From: Rostratula benghalensis
Lineage: Eukaryota; Chordata; Aves; Charadriiformes; Rostratulidae
Assembly (NCBI GenBank): GCA_013399305.1
Contig: VXAI01000306.1
Location: 193,169 to 257,168 of the forward strand
DNA length: 64,000 nt
Direction of reading: 5' to 3'
The notes under the pieces were generated by a model. It saw only the letters and a program-made list of their open reading frames with translations. It did not search any database and was not told where the DNA came from. Position numbers and translations under genes: made by a program. Shown in pieces: positions 12,701 through 24,290 of this stretch. Position 1 is the stretch's first letter; every line of letters begins with the position of its first letter.

Positions 12701-15339
12701 AGTCCACTTAGCGTTTTTTAGCCCCAAGCATTGCCTCCAGCCACTTGCACTTCCTTAAGAGGATTATTCGCTAGTGATATTTTCTTGAAAAAACATCAAC
12801 ACAATGTGATGCTGTTGCTTTTGGTTAGGAAAATAAGAGAAGTTAATGACCGGGCATATGTCCAGGAGGGATTGCTAATGTCATTAATATTTCTTGTTTA
12901 TTTAGTGGCTTAAAAATAAAAACAGCAACAAAACCAGACTTGTCTCAAAACTTTTTTTTTTGGTGCAGACTAGCTCATCTTGGTAACCCCATGTCCCTCT
13001 CTCCTTTTTCACCCCCCACTTCCAGTGTGTAGCCTGGGAGAAGCATTTGGCTTTCAGCTCTACAGGCAACAGAAACAGCTCTCAGAACAGAATGTTCCTT
13101 CAGGTTGACCCAGATCAATATTTTTTCAGCATTTCTGAAATTTTCTGAATTTAGACTGCAGCTGGGGTCATTTTTGGTAAAAACTACATCACTGGGGGGA
13201 AGCCATTGTCAAAAATCCTCTCCCATGAGGGAGGACTTTGAGGGATGAATAGGGAGGACTTTGTGCCCTTGTGCTGAAGGCTCTGGCGGACGTTTGGGTA
13301 CATCATGGGGATGACTGTGCTTTTGTGAGAGCAGAAAGCTGAACTGAAACCCTCCACAGTTCAGAGCAGCACCCTAAATCTCCACTGGTCCCTCTTGGCC
13401 CTCGTCTTTCAGAGAATGGCAATGGGGGATGCTGTTTTGAGAGGGCAAATGAGTCTGAATGCAAATCTGCAATCCATTTTCTTTGCCCTCATCCTGAGCC
13501 TACAGTTGTTGCGTTGGGGACTCTGGAGAGTACATCCCTGCCTCATAGATGTTTGTGGACCTACTGAGCACTTTTGCAAAGCAGAGCAGCTTCAGGAAAA
13601 GAAACCGGGAACCCATGACTGCAGACCACACAGCAGTCCAGTGGAAAACACTTGAGTTTGGATGAAGTCTGAGTTAGAGGAGGAATTTGAAGAATCATCT
13701 CCCACAATCTAAGTGACTGTCCTAACTCAGCTGAGATTTGATGTGGAATTGAATGACTTGCAAGTAGTACTCAAATAGAAAAGGGTTAAGAATCATTATG
13801 GATTGGGACTGCAAGTCAAAATTAACATCCTGCTCTGGAAACAACTTGACATTTCTATGGACTACTTTTCACCTTCACTTGACAGAGGCCTACCAGCCAC
13901 GGACAATAATTCCCATTCCATGCGGAGAAATCTGTTTCTGATGGCGAAAACATCAGGGCTCCTTCAATGGGAACTCTGTAGGTATGTTCCAGGTGGGACC
14001 TTTATGCACCACAGCAGGCCTACAGCCTTCTACACAGCACCATTTTTCTATGTCCTTACACACTGCTCCCAAGATAACAGCACTCAATATGAATAACTTG
14101 AAAGATATTTACTGTAAACACCAGTATGTTTCTCTTTATCTCCGGACCTGAGTAGACCTACTCATTGGTAGGTAGGTCACAAGGAAACAGCTGACAGTAT
14201 GCAATGCTCAATATTTGAAACAGTTGAAATGGTCACCACCCCCATGCTGCACTCACTGTTGGAGAAGGTAACGTGAACCAGCCTCTCTGAAGATAGGGTT
14301 TCTCAATTCCTTCCTGTTGCGTTACAAAAGTCATTTAGAACCTGCTTTATTGGGAGATGTTTCCACCCACAAACTTATTGCCCTGAATATTGAGGAAAGC
14401 AGCAGAGAAGAGAATGAGAATCTAATAACAGAAATGTTCTCCCTGCCTCCCCCCAAAATCAGCTGCTGGTGAGTTTGGGTTGGGGGGATGTTATGCACAC
14501 ACACCACTGTTGGGTAGGAGCCTAGAGGCTCAGCTTGATGGAGGTGAATAATTAAAGCAAAGAAAGTACAGAAAAATTCTGTTTCTTGAAGTTCATGTGC
14601 AGTTTTGGATGCACCATAATCCAAGCCTTCAGCTGCAAGAAATGTGTCGTGACCCACGGCCAGTCAGTGACAGATCTAAGAGGCCACATCCCTGTGCAAA
14701 ATAAGCCAGATCTGTACATCCATGCAAACCCACTGAGAGGTAAATCACATATGTACCTACACAGGGAGTCCAACTCATTCACAGTGAGCACGTGGAGTGT
14801 GACCCAGCAAGCATCAGGCTGGCCAAATAGAGATCTTCATCAGTCACCCCTGGTTTCTCATCTGCCCTTCACAGGCAAATGTCAGGCTCCTTTTGCTTTT
14901 CCAGTGCCATCCAAGCATCCTCTCCTGTCAGCGTGGGCACGCTGAACCTTGCATTGGGAACTGGTGACCGGCCAAACCTGGCAACTGAAATCATGGGTCA
15001 ATAACCTACTGGTACACATCTGGCCGGTGTATCTACACACTGTCTGTTACATGGAGTCAAAACCACTTCTGCACCAGTCACAGAGCTCCTACCTTGTCAG
15101 CTACTAGGGTATGTTCTTCCATAATTAGCTGATGGAGCTTGTACTTGGGGAAATGTGAGTTTGGATGCCACCTTCTGCAACGCCTCAGCACGGAGACTGG
15201 CTGCTCTACTGCAAATGTGAAAAAGCTCCAAAATGCTTGAGAGCCGATACTACCCAAATACAAACAGACACCCTGCTCCCTAGCATCAAAAAGTTACAAA
15301 AGCAGCTCCTTGACAGCCATTTGGAGGTACTTTTGTCCC
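6701..15339. other. Intergenic DNA, 8.6 kb without a recognisable gene or CR1
   Basis: Open frames on both strands are short (138 codons or fewer) and overlap one another in a random pattern, with no domain signature. The only repeat noted is a short CA array at about 10214-10236. I see no RNA gene. Some of this could be conserved regulatory DNA, but that cannot be judged without alignment. Confidence 0.5.
10214..10236. repeat. (CA)n microsatellite, short and imperfect
   Basis: About eleven CA dinucleotides with one CG interruption. Confidence 0.9.
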
Positions 15340-15430
15340 CACTTTGTTATAGGGAAACTGAGGCACGGCAAGCGTGGGTGACCAGCACAAGGTCATACGT
15401 GCCAGTGGGAGTTCTGGGAACAAAGCCCAA
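15340..15430 (-). repeat. MIR/CORE-SINE-like relic
   Basis: The plus strand carries GGGAAACTGAGGCACGGCAA followed, after a spacer, by ACAAGGTCATACGTGCCAGT. This matches in order the reverse complement of the MIR-type SINE 3' half (AAACTGAGGCAC, then AAGGTCAC, then a block on the pattern of GTGGCAGAGCC). The SINE sense strand is therefore minus. The identification is from memory of the consensus; the divergence implies a very old insertion. Confidence 0.6.
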
Positions 15431-18400
15431 AATCTTCTGGCGTATTGAGACACAGGCATACATTTCATGCTGCCTTGGCAGGCTGCGGATGCTCTCCTCT
15501 CCTCCCCACACTCAGTGTGCCACAGAAACAGCCTTTGTTCTCCCCAACTTGCTTCCAAACCTTTCAAACATCACTTCTGCTGTGAACTGTAGAACTCACG
15601 TTCGGTCTCTACGGAGCGCTTGTCCAGCCGCTACGTGGCTGCTTCCGCGAGGCTGGACTTCTTCTGATCCCGAGCATGTGCCAACTTCTCTACCTTTGAT
15701 CGGGGCACGGGGTCAGTCCGGAGAGCTTGTCCTGACATTTTCACTCATCTTTAGTCCGTCGCACAGACCTGCTGGCCACAAACACTGCTCATGAGGAGAC
15801 CTGTTTTCATTTGTTTTTACCAAAAAGTGTTTCATTCCAGTTATAATCACAACTTTCAGCCTTCGCTAGCTCAGCCTGGTGTGGGCTGAATATTACCGTG
15901 GCAAAAAAGGCACAGCAGCCCATTAGCACATCTTGAAGCCACAGGAGGCTCAAGAGCTACGGTTCCATTATTAAACTGCTGTTGGCTGAAACCTGAACAC
16001 GGGTCAGGTCTTTCAATAAAGATGGAAGAATCCAGAGTGCCTCTAGGACACCTTAGACACAGGTAGTCCTTAAACTGTTTGTGGGCTCTCTGTTACTGGT
16101 TGTTGGGTTGTTTTTTGCCCTTGGAAGGAAGCCCTGACCTTGAAAGTTGTGCAAACGCGGGAGTTGTACAAACACGTTCCTCCCGGCTCCCCTCATGCCC
16201 TGCGTGCGGTACCAGGGATGGTATCACACGCTCTCCACACACCGCTGATAAGCTGAACTAACAAGAATATGAAGAAAATGTGCCAAACCCGCAGAGGGAA
16301 ATGAAAATCAAATCCCTTTTCTCGCATCAGCGTCAAATTTTTATTTCTTGACAAGATAGGAGCTCGGTGGAAGGGAAACGAAACGATTAACAGATAGAAA
16401 CTGGAAGGAAGCCGCATACCCAAGTCATCCACTGCCCTCCCGTGGCTGTGTGCACAGCACCTCCAAAGCAGCAGAGGAGGGCCTCAGCTCCGAGTCCACC
16501 CAAATTACATTCGCCAAATTAGCAGATTGTTGCCTTTCCTCAGCACTCCATGCTTGGCTGTTGTCCGAAAGATTGCTTCTAACTTTAATAGTGGTAGAAT
16601 ATAGAATATTAATTAAAAAAAAAAAAAACCCAACCCAGAATGTATGTTACATGTGCAGTTTAAAAATCACAGGAAAGTATAATGTATTAATACTTCTCGA
16701 CATTTTTTCAAAAAATATAATAGTGCGGTTTTGTGTCAAACTCAGTAAAATTTCCTGCTATAATAGTATTATCCTCTGAGATTAACCCTGTATTTTTCCT
16801 TAATACAATGCAAGAGTCCCTGAAAAATTCCTGGCTTGGGTGCAGATAGGATTACAACGTTTTACTCATTTTCCTGTGCCCTTGCCAAAGGGGCAGGATT
16901 GGGATTGTGCGTTGGAAGCGTTGTCCTGTGGCTGTTGATCCAGCAGCCTTTTTGGCGGGTGGTGTGTTTGTTGTCAACCTGTACGCGACTGAGGTTTAAG
17001 AGGTGCCTCCAACAATCTTAAATCAAAGCCTGGCTACGTCTTCTCAGGATTTCTGCTGTCTGCCTGAGCTGCTTCCCGCTTTCGCCAATCAGTAATCTAC
17101 AAATTGCTAAATGACTGCCGCACCGCCGCCACCCCACCGGTGAGCCTTGTTTCTGTGAAAATAATGGGAAAATGTGCTGTCACCACAGAGGCGGGCCCTG
17201 AAGGTCAGATGAAGGACAGGTTGCTGATAGAGGCAGTGTCAGCGCAGATGTGATAGTTCAGGGACGGTTTCTCTGTCCCCACGTGGGCAGGATGTCTGGC
17301 AGCCTCTCCGTGCAGTGGAAGGGGAACCCTGTTGAGGGATGTCCTGTGCTGCCCAAACCCACCCACCGTAGCCACCCTGCCCACCACACACCAGCACATG
17401 GCCCGCTCAACTCAAGGAAGATGCTGCTGTAAAAGCTGTTGTGAGGAAACCTCTAAGCAAGGGGATGGAGAGGGAATTTTGAAGGACATACAAGTCTTCC
17501 TACTTAAATATGGCTCCACAGCAAGGAGCCGACACGGAGGAAGAAGAAAGGGCCCTGCTTTTCTCTTCAGCGGAACACAGAAGAGATGGCTGAGTTGGTG
17601 ACACACAGTGAAGCCTGGAGGCATGTCTTTCAGCACAGCATAGCATCTCCTGAAAACAAGTTCATTTGGACAGGAACTAGAAACCAGGGAAACAAAGAAG
17701 GCAGATTTGTCACCACAGAGGAATGCAGGAGTCACCCGAGCACACTAGCAATACTGCTCTACCACCAGGTATCCATCAAGGCAAGCACAGAAGAGGTGTC
17801 TGCAGAGGAGTGAGTCAGGACGTGACAGGGACCTTCCCTGCTGCTGTCAGCAATCGATCATTGATGAGGATTCTGCAAAAGGAGAAGAAAAAGGCACAGA
17901 CCAGAATTATCTACATTTCCCTGATGTACGAATGCAGCAAGATTGGATGAGACATCTCACACAACTAAAATCACCAGTGCCACGTGGGCAACCCCTTGAA
18001 GAATGATGTCAGGGTCTTTTTTGCAGCTTCTCCCAGAAAATCTCTTCAGAGTCCCTTTCAATTTTCCCCAGGAGAGAAAAGAGGAATATTTACGGCAGAA
18101 ACGCTCATTGCTGGATCCTCTCCCAGTGAGATGGCAGACTGCAGGAACAGGAGGGTCAGGAGCACGGGATGTGGGAGCAGCCAGCTCTGCTGGAGACTTG
18201 TCACAACGACCAGGAGGAGGTTGAACTGCAGAAGCAAACTGAAGGCAAATCAGGTGGAAGCCCAGCTTCCGTCCTCCACAAAGACCTTTTGCTGAATGCA
18301 AAGTGGCTGATTTGCTGCTGCTTCCCTGTATGTATGGCTGCTAGGAGCTGAAGCACCAAGCAGGGAGCACGAGATGTTTTAGAGACATGGTGCTCCTGCG

Positions 18401-20556
18401 TTAGGGGATGTAATTGTGTCGCTGAAAGCTCGCGGACATCATTTGTTTGGCTTGAATGTTAAACTGGCTGCCCATACCCTGCTCAGGATGGGGAGATTAA
18501 AGGAGAGGAAGAATCAGCACTTTAAATTACAAACACCGTTCTCTCATTTGGAGTTCTGGATAACCAAAAACTAATGAACTTTTGAACGCATCTGGAACAA
18601 AATGCTGACTAAACTGGGCCAGGAGAGGGGCATCCGAGGGGTCTGACATCTCCGGTGTCAGTCAATCACTCATATCTGTTTCATTTCATTCACATGTCAA
18701 AGAGAAAGAATATTTACTTACCTAACAAAGCTTCGTTTGCTTATGTTGGCAGTGGCCTGATGACACGGGTTACCCCCAGCGCCGGCAGGGAGGCAAACAG
18801 GCTTAGATTACAGTCAAAAACGGCGCTTCTGTTTGACGGAGATTACACACAGAGCGAGAATGAAAAACCAGCTAAACGAGGACTTTGTTGGGCCTTTCCT
18901 TATTCGGGGCATTGTTGTACCAGATCGAAATCAGGGTGATTGACGCCTAAGTTGTCATTTTAACCCCAGCAGAGAAGTTTGGGGATGTGCAATTAATAAC
19001 TGGCCCTGGCGCCTCCCAGCAGCAGGGAATCAGATAAGGGGTGCGGTGTGAGGCTGCTGCTGGGGCCAGGGCTGTCTCAAACTGGTATCCCTAAAACCAG
19101 TTTTACTTTAAAGCATCCTTCTGTCCGGAATCTGGATGGAAACAGGAAAGCTTATTAAGATTTGTAAGCAGAAGTGCTGCAGGACAATTCATTTTTTGCG
19201 TGGCAGAAGAGAAAAGCTGCTCTGGAGGGCAGGCTGCCGGGAAATACTTAAGCCAAAATATATGGCTTGTGTCTCCTTCGAGTCATTCTAGCCATGTTTT
19301 GGTATCCATGAAATTTAATCACCGATGTTTGTAATCAGGGCTGTACAAATTATGATTTTATAAACATGTCTACCTGAATGTTAAGTATTTTATTTATCAT
19401 TTCCTTCCTCACCCCAGCTCCTTCTCCCTCTTCCCATCTCCTTAGCCACCAAAACACGGTAGAATATAAGATTGTCTGTAGAGCTGAGAAACTGTTTAAT
19501 TTAGATGATGAATGAACCTCTTCCTGACTTAAAATTCAATGAGACAAGTATGTACCTACAGTTGTGCAAGTAAAAGTTGTCACAGAATCTGCTAATGTTT
19601 CCTCTTGGTGGAAAAAGAAACCTCAAACAACAGCAGCAAATCCAGAATCTTCCCACCTGATAAGCACAAAAAATACCAAATTTTATGATAAACTGATAGA
19701 AGCCATTCTGAAGCCTTCAAGATGCTTAGGAGCCTGGGTTCAGACTGGTAAAAGCTTATTACAAAATCTAGCCAGCCTCTTTGGCAACATCAGCAACTTT
19801 GAGAGACAGACTGAGCCATCACCACAATAACTTTGTGAACGAGAACCTGCCCACAGGACCTGTGCTGTCAGGTGTCATAGTGTTAAATACGATGGAGACA
19901 CCCTCCGGTGGCTCTCGTCCCTCTCCCTCTCTGTGAAGTTTTAAAATTATTCTAGGTAGAACTCTAAAACTTCACACAACAACCGTGCGGTTTGCATTTG
20001 TAAAATGATTGCTCATCTTCTGCATCCTCCTCCTATCGTTAGTTGCTGGTTTAGCCCATTTTTTAAAATGTTTGCTCTTTTTTCCCCACCAGCCGTGGCT
20101 ATTTGCCAGCGTGTATCACATACACGGTCCTTTCTGACATTTTCCTGACGCTGTCTGGCTCAGGCGATGCGTGTTTCCAAAGCTCTCAGAAACCTATCTA
20201 CGGATTAAAAAAATAGAAAATAGACAGAGCAAATCATTACTAAGCACTTGACTTTTATCCATCTTGTTAGCCAGCTCCAAAACCATGGAGGGATTAGTTA
20301 GCAATCATACCATTCGTTCTTGTTTGTCCTATTTTCAGGCTCATTGTAGAAGTACTAATATTTTCATGGCTTTCAATAAAAGACTGAAGACTTCTTTAAC
20401 CATTTGTCTGTGGGATTTGACATTGTGAGCCATTTCATTAAGCAGGCTTTAAAAAGCTTGCTATTAACTCTGATTCCCCGAGTGGGTTCCAGAATTATCC
20501 ATTATATAATGTATTTATTGTATAAATGGTGTCACTTTTCTCCCCTCTTTGGTTAC
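15431..20556. other. Intergenic DNA, repeat-poor
   Basis: No gene is recognised. The longest open frame of the left half (209 codons, plus strand, 15165-15794) overlaps the SINE relic and has no domain signature. No CR1 or LTR was found over about 5.1 kb. Parts (about 18.4-20.5 kb) are possible conserved non-coding sequence, which is only a guess from the absence of repeats. Confidence 0.45.
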
Positions 20557-20676
20557 TCATAGAATGGTTAGAGTTGGAAGGGACCTTAAAGATCATTGAG
20601 TTCCAACTCCCCTGCCATGGGCAGGGACACCTCCCACCAGACCAGGTTGCTCAAAGCCCCATCCAGCCTGGTCTTG
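20557..20676 (-). mobile_element. CR1 LINE 3'-end fragment
   Basis: The fragment starts at TCATAGAATGG and continues with the CR1 3' UTR pattern TTGGAAGGGACCTTAAAGAT, then the AACTCCCCTGCCATGGGCAG block. It stops in the ORF2 end at about 20676, so only about 120 bp were kept. Confidence 0.95.
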
Positions 20677-21729
20677 TTAAGATTTGCTTGTAGTAGAAAG
20701 GAAATAAATTAACTAGCAATAGTTATAGCAGACAGAAACTCTATATATAATCCTTAACCTTTTTCAACCCCTAGGTATTCTGCAAGGGTTTTGTAGCTGC
20801 TTATGAGCTACGATGAAATCCAGGCACTTCCCAACTCACATTCATTAGAACATATACACTAGTGTAAATATGATATATGGAATTATTTTAATGGGAATAG
20901 CAGGACTGGCGTTGGCTTTCAGAAGATACTGGGAGAATATTTGCTATTCTGATGGTACCAAGCCTGAGAATGCAGGGTAGCTACAGTCCCACCTTTAAAG
21001 AGTGTAACAGTACTTCATCACATATATCAGTGTGATATATTTTGTGCTATACATCAATGTGATATCACAAATATCACAGCAAAGTTTTCCTGGAGCCGTA
21101 AGAGGAAAAGCATTGGCTGCTCACAACTTCCACAACAGCTCAGAAGAAAGGAGGCACAAACTTCAGCCCCTGTTTTTTCCGGAGTAAAAGATGCACGCAT
21201 CTGGGAATGGGCTGCTTTCAGAGCGATGCTTTCTTCTTCAGCAAACCTTCTCCTTTTCACCTTCTGAACCGTGGTGTGACAATGAATGGCTGATGGTCTT
21301 CAGCGATGGGACTGAAAATAGGGCTGGGTGTGGAGAGAGGCTGGTGTAGGGGAACCTTCCCTGTGCTCAGCCCCTGCTCTCCCAGGCGGCAGTGAGCACT
21401 TCGCTCCACCTTCCAGCTCTTCGGCTCCTCCTGGGAGCGATCAACCCCCTTTCCCTGCTCCGCTGGCTACTCCCCTGATGCTGCACTCCCAGGTGAAAAG
21501 GGGCACTGAGAAGCCGTGAGGACAGGAGCCAGCGTGAGCATGCAGCGAAGTTTGCACGCTGAATAATTGCAGCTCTCGGTGTCACAGTGAATCACGGTAC
21601 GGGAAATTACGGCTATTTCTTCTATGCGGGGATGTAGTCAACAAATCAAAGCTGCTTTCTAGATAATTCTCCTGGTTTTAGGTAAAATGAACCAAATTTC
21701 TGTTTTGTAATTTTACCTTTTTAGCCAGG
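20677..21729. other. Intergenic DNA
   Basis: No gene is seen. A local cluster of the words TGTGATAT and ATATCA around 21018-21075 forms short imperfect direct and inverted repeats. Confidence 0.5.
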
Positions 21730-22380
21730 CCTCTTCTAACTGACTAAACTCTGAAATTAACAGCAAATTGTTCACAAACTGTTCCCTCTCACAGGGATAA
21801 ACCCTGATTATACCAAGGAATGGTGCAGAGAGGCCCTGGCATATACTTAGTGCTGTAACAACCAAGGGCAGGTAATTGCATTATTTGCCCCCTTGGCACC
21901 CAAACCTGACCAACTGGGGTGTTCCATCCCATCCACATCATGCTCAGTAGAAAAGCTGAGGGATCAAAGGGTCAACTCTCTCTCTTCAATGGCTGGCATC
22001 CGAGTAGGACCTGTCTGTTCGTCTGTCTCTGATCCTGATCCGAGCATTCCTGACTCCAGGTCTGGAATCCAGCTCCTGTTGGTCACTGAGTCCAGTCTGG
22101 GACTTTTCCCAATGCCTGCTGGTGACGCAATTGTCACCCTGGGAACTTGATACAGTTTTGTATATACTGTATACTTCTTTCCCTTCTTTCCTTTTTTTCC
22201 CCCCCCAATTTATTTTTTATTATTTATTATTTTATTATTATTTATATTTTCATTAAAGTAGGTTTTGTTTGTTTTTTTTCTAAACTCCTAGACCTCTTTA
22301 ATCCCTTCCTCTCCTTTCTTTTTCTTAGAGGAGGGGAGAGAGGGGCTCACCTGTCTTACTGATCGGTCAAAACCACAACA
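21730..22380 (+). mobile_element. Degraded endogenous retrovirus LTR (avian ERVL-like)
   Basis: A solo-LTR-like stretch in plus orientation. A decayed TATA region (CAGTAGAAAAGCTGAGG, at about 21945) lies in a context that resembles the CTCAGTATATAAA promoter of avian LTRs. It is followed by a T/A-rich TATATACTGTATAC stretch, a TTATTATT-rich tract at 22208-22250, a polyadenylation hexamer ATTAAA at 22252-22257, a G-rich block, and a terminal AAACCACAACA ending at 22380. The 3' end is fairly clear. The 5' boundary is uncertain; the core begins by about 21880. No internal retroviral genes are present, so this is either a solo LTR or a fragment. Family assignment is by recollection. Confidence 0.6.
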
Positions 22381-22768
22381 ATAATAACTGTGCTTCGGGT
22401 GACGCCCAAACAAATGCTACGATGGTGAAGTAGGGACCAACAGCCTTCGTGTCCGGGCAGGGCAAAGTACACTCCTTTGGCTGCTGTCTGTGAGGGCAGC
22501 ACACCCCCAGCCTCCACGGGTCTTCATGTGAGTGACAGAAAAAGGCCATCTGCCTGGTGACAGCCTGTGCCTCCTCTCTCCACACCTTATTGTTTCTGTA
22601 TCGCTCTTCTCCTTCAAATCATTTCCGTCCTGTTTTGACAAACAAGGCTCTACTTTAGACCCCCTGCTTCCCATCCTAGAGTCATCAGCCCTTCTCCAAG
22701 ACCCTCTAACCCACATTAAGTGCATCTGCTAAGAACATCTTTGATGCCTACTTCTTCTTTATATCTTT

Positions 22769-22986
22769 CACAGAATCACAGACTATCAGGGATTGGAAGG
22801 GACCTTGAAAGCTCATCCAGTCCAATCCCCCTGCCAGAGCAGGAACACCTAGATCAGGTCACACAGGAACGCATCCAGATGGGTTTTGAATGTCTCCAGA
22901 GAAAGAAACTCCACAACCTCTCTGGGCAGCCTGTTCCAGTGCTCCGTCACCCTCACTGTGAAGAAGGTTTTCCTCATATTTAAATT
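22769..22986 (-). mobile_element. CR1 LINE 3'-end fragment, young-looking subfamily
   Basis: The fragment begins with CACAGAATCACAGACTATCA, continues with GGGATTGGAAGGGACCTTGA, and ends near 22986 at CTCATATTTAAA. The 3' end is nearly the same sequence as at 41.37 kb and (opposite strand) 49.4 kb. This points to one recently active subfamily. Confidence 0.95.
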
Positions 22987-23256
22987 TTTATTTTATTTCC
23001 TTTCTTTAAGTCCATGCACTGGCTCTTCCTACATCAAATTCCAGTTTCTCGCACTCAGTTTCCAGGCTCTTCACAACTCTGTCTTTCTAGTCTTGTCTAT
23101 TACTGCACCTCAGCAGGGTTGTTGTGAAAATAAACTTGTTAGTGTTTTTGAAGCACCCAGAAACCATGGTAATGACTGCCATGGAGAAATTCACCTGGAA
23201 ATTAATCATTAATGTTGCCATTGTAGGGCTTGAATCCTGTGCAGTAAATAAGGCTT

Positions 23257-23274
23257 GGGGGGGGGGGGGGGGGG
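23257..23274 (+). repeat. Homopolymer run of 18 G
   Basis: Eighteen consecutive G, followed by A and four more G. It could form a G-quadruplex on the plus strand. Length is error-prone in sequencing. Confidence 0.95.
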
Positions 23275-23406
23275 AGGGGTGTCACACTTCAAATGAAATC
23301 ACCACTGGCTCATCATCATTAATTCACTGGTGCCTGCCCCCCTGCACCCACCAGACGAGGCAGAGGTCTTAAGGAAAAAATAATAAATAAAAAAAAAGTA
23401 GTGAGA

Positions 23407-23432
23407 GACTGAAAGGACTGAAAGGACTGAAA
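23407..23432. repeat. 9-bp tandem repeat (GACTGAAAG, nearly 3 copies)
   Basis: Two full units and an 8-base partial unit lie in direct succession. Confidence 0.9.
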
Positions 23433-24215
23433 TGTGCAATCTGGTACTTGTGCAAAAAGAGGTGGGATTAGAACTACGTGGGGAAATTGAACTCTGGTAT
23501 TTCCTAACCCTGGAGCGCTCCTTGCAGCCGGGAGGCCCCTTGAACAACCTCCCCTTTCTGCAGTGGTCCGTCACTCAGCAGAAAAAGAAGTCAAAATAGA
23601 GATGATGGCTGGGCTTCCAGGTAAAAACACAGACATTTCAGGGCAGGAATGAACCTGGGATGAAGGGTTGTTAATTTTGATGTCTGACAGCAGGGTACAG
23701 TCCTGAGCTAAATGTTTGGCTTCCACCACTACCCACAGAGACCCAGGCCCTGTGGTTGGTCCATCACAGCAACAGACACTTCTGTTCCACTGAGGAAGCC
23801 CAAGGCTGCACCGACCACTTGGAGCAGATCTCCATGGTCACCTAGGGAGACCTAGTGAGGTCTTAATACAAAATCAAAAGTACATGGTCCAATCCAGAGC
23901 TAAGTACTGAAACAACAGGCTTTCTCTTCCCACTCTTTTTTTTCCCTGGGATTTTAAACCTCGTGGTAGGCAATCTGAGCCTCTGAAGGACGTGGCACAC
24001 AAGAGTTCATGCTGGTCAAGTTGCTGGGGGCCTACCATGGCATAAACATTTAATAACATTAGTTGCAACACCATCACCATCATCACTTTCTTTTGTTTTC
24101 CCTTTAAAGTGGTTATCCAGGTGGGATTGTTGCCTGGACACAGGTGCTCAGCCATCATTTTAGATGCCATAAGACAGCATGCTTTTAACAATTCCATTGG
24201 AAAATGAGGAATATT

Positions 24216-24290
24216 AGAATCATAGAACAGGTTGGGGTTGAAGGAACCTTTAAAGGTCATCTAGTCCAAGCCCCCCCCCTGGCACTCTTG
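24216..24290 (-). mobile_element. CR1 LINE 3'-end fragment (short)
   Basis: GAATCATAGAACAGGTTGGG is followed by the CR1 block ACCTTTAAAGGTCATCTAGT. The homology fades in a C-rich run at about 24272-24281. Only the extreme 3' end of a CR1 is kept. Confidence 0.88.

Larger units (their letters stand above)
22987..24215. other. Intergenic DNA with low-complexity patches
   Basis: No gene. It contains a run of 18 G at 23257-23274 and a small tandem array at 23407-23432. Confidence 0.55.

Noticed and set aside
21018..21075. Possible hairpin from TGTGATAT/ATATCA words
   Set aside because: The repeats are short and imperfect in AT-rich DNA; no better than expected by chance.
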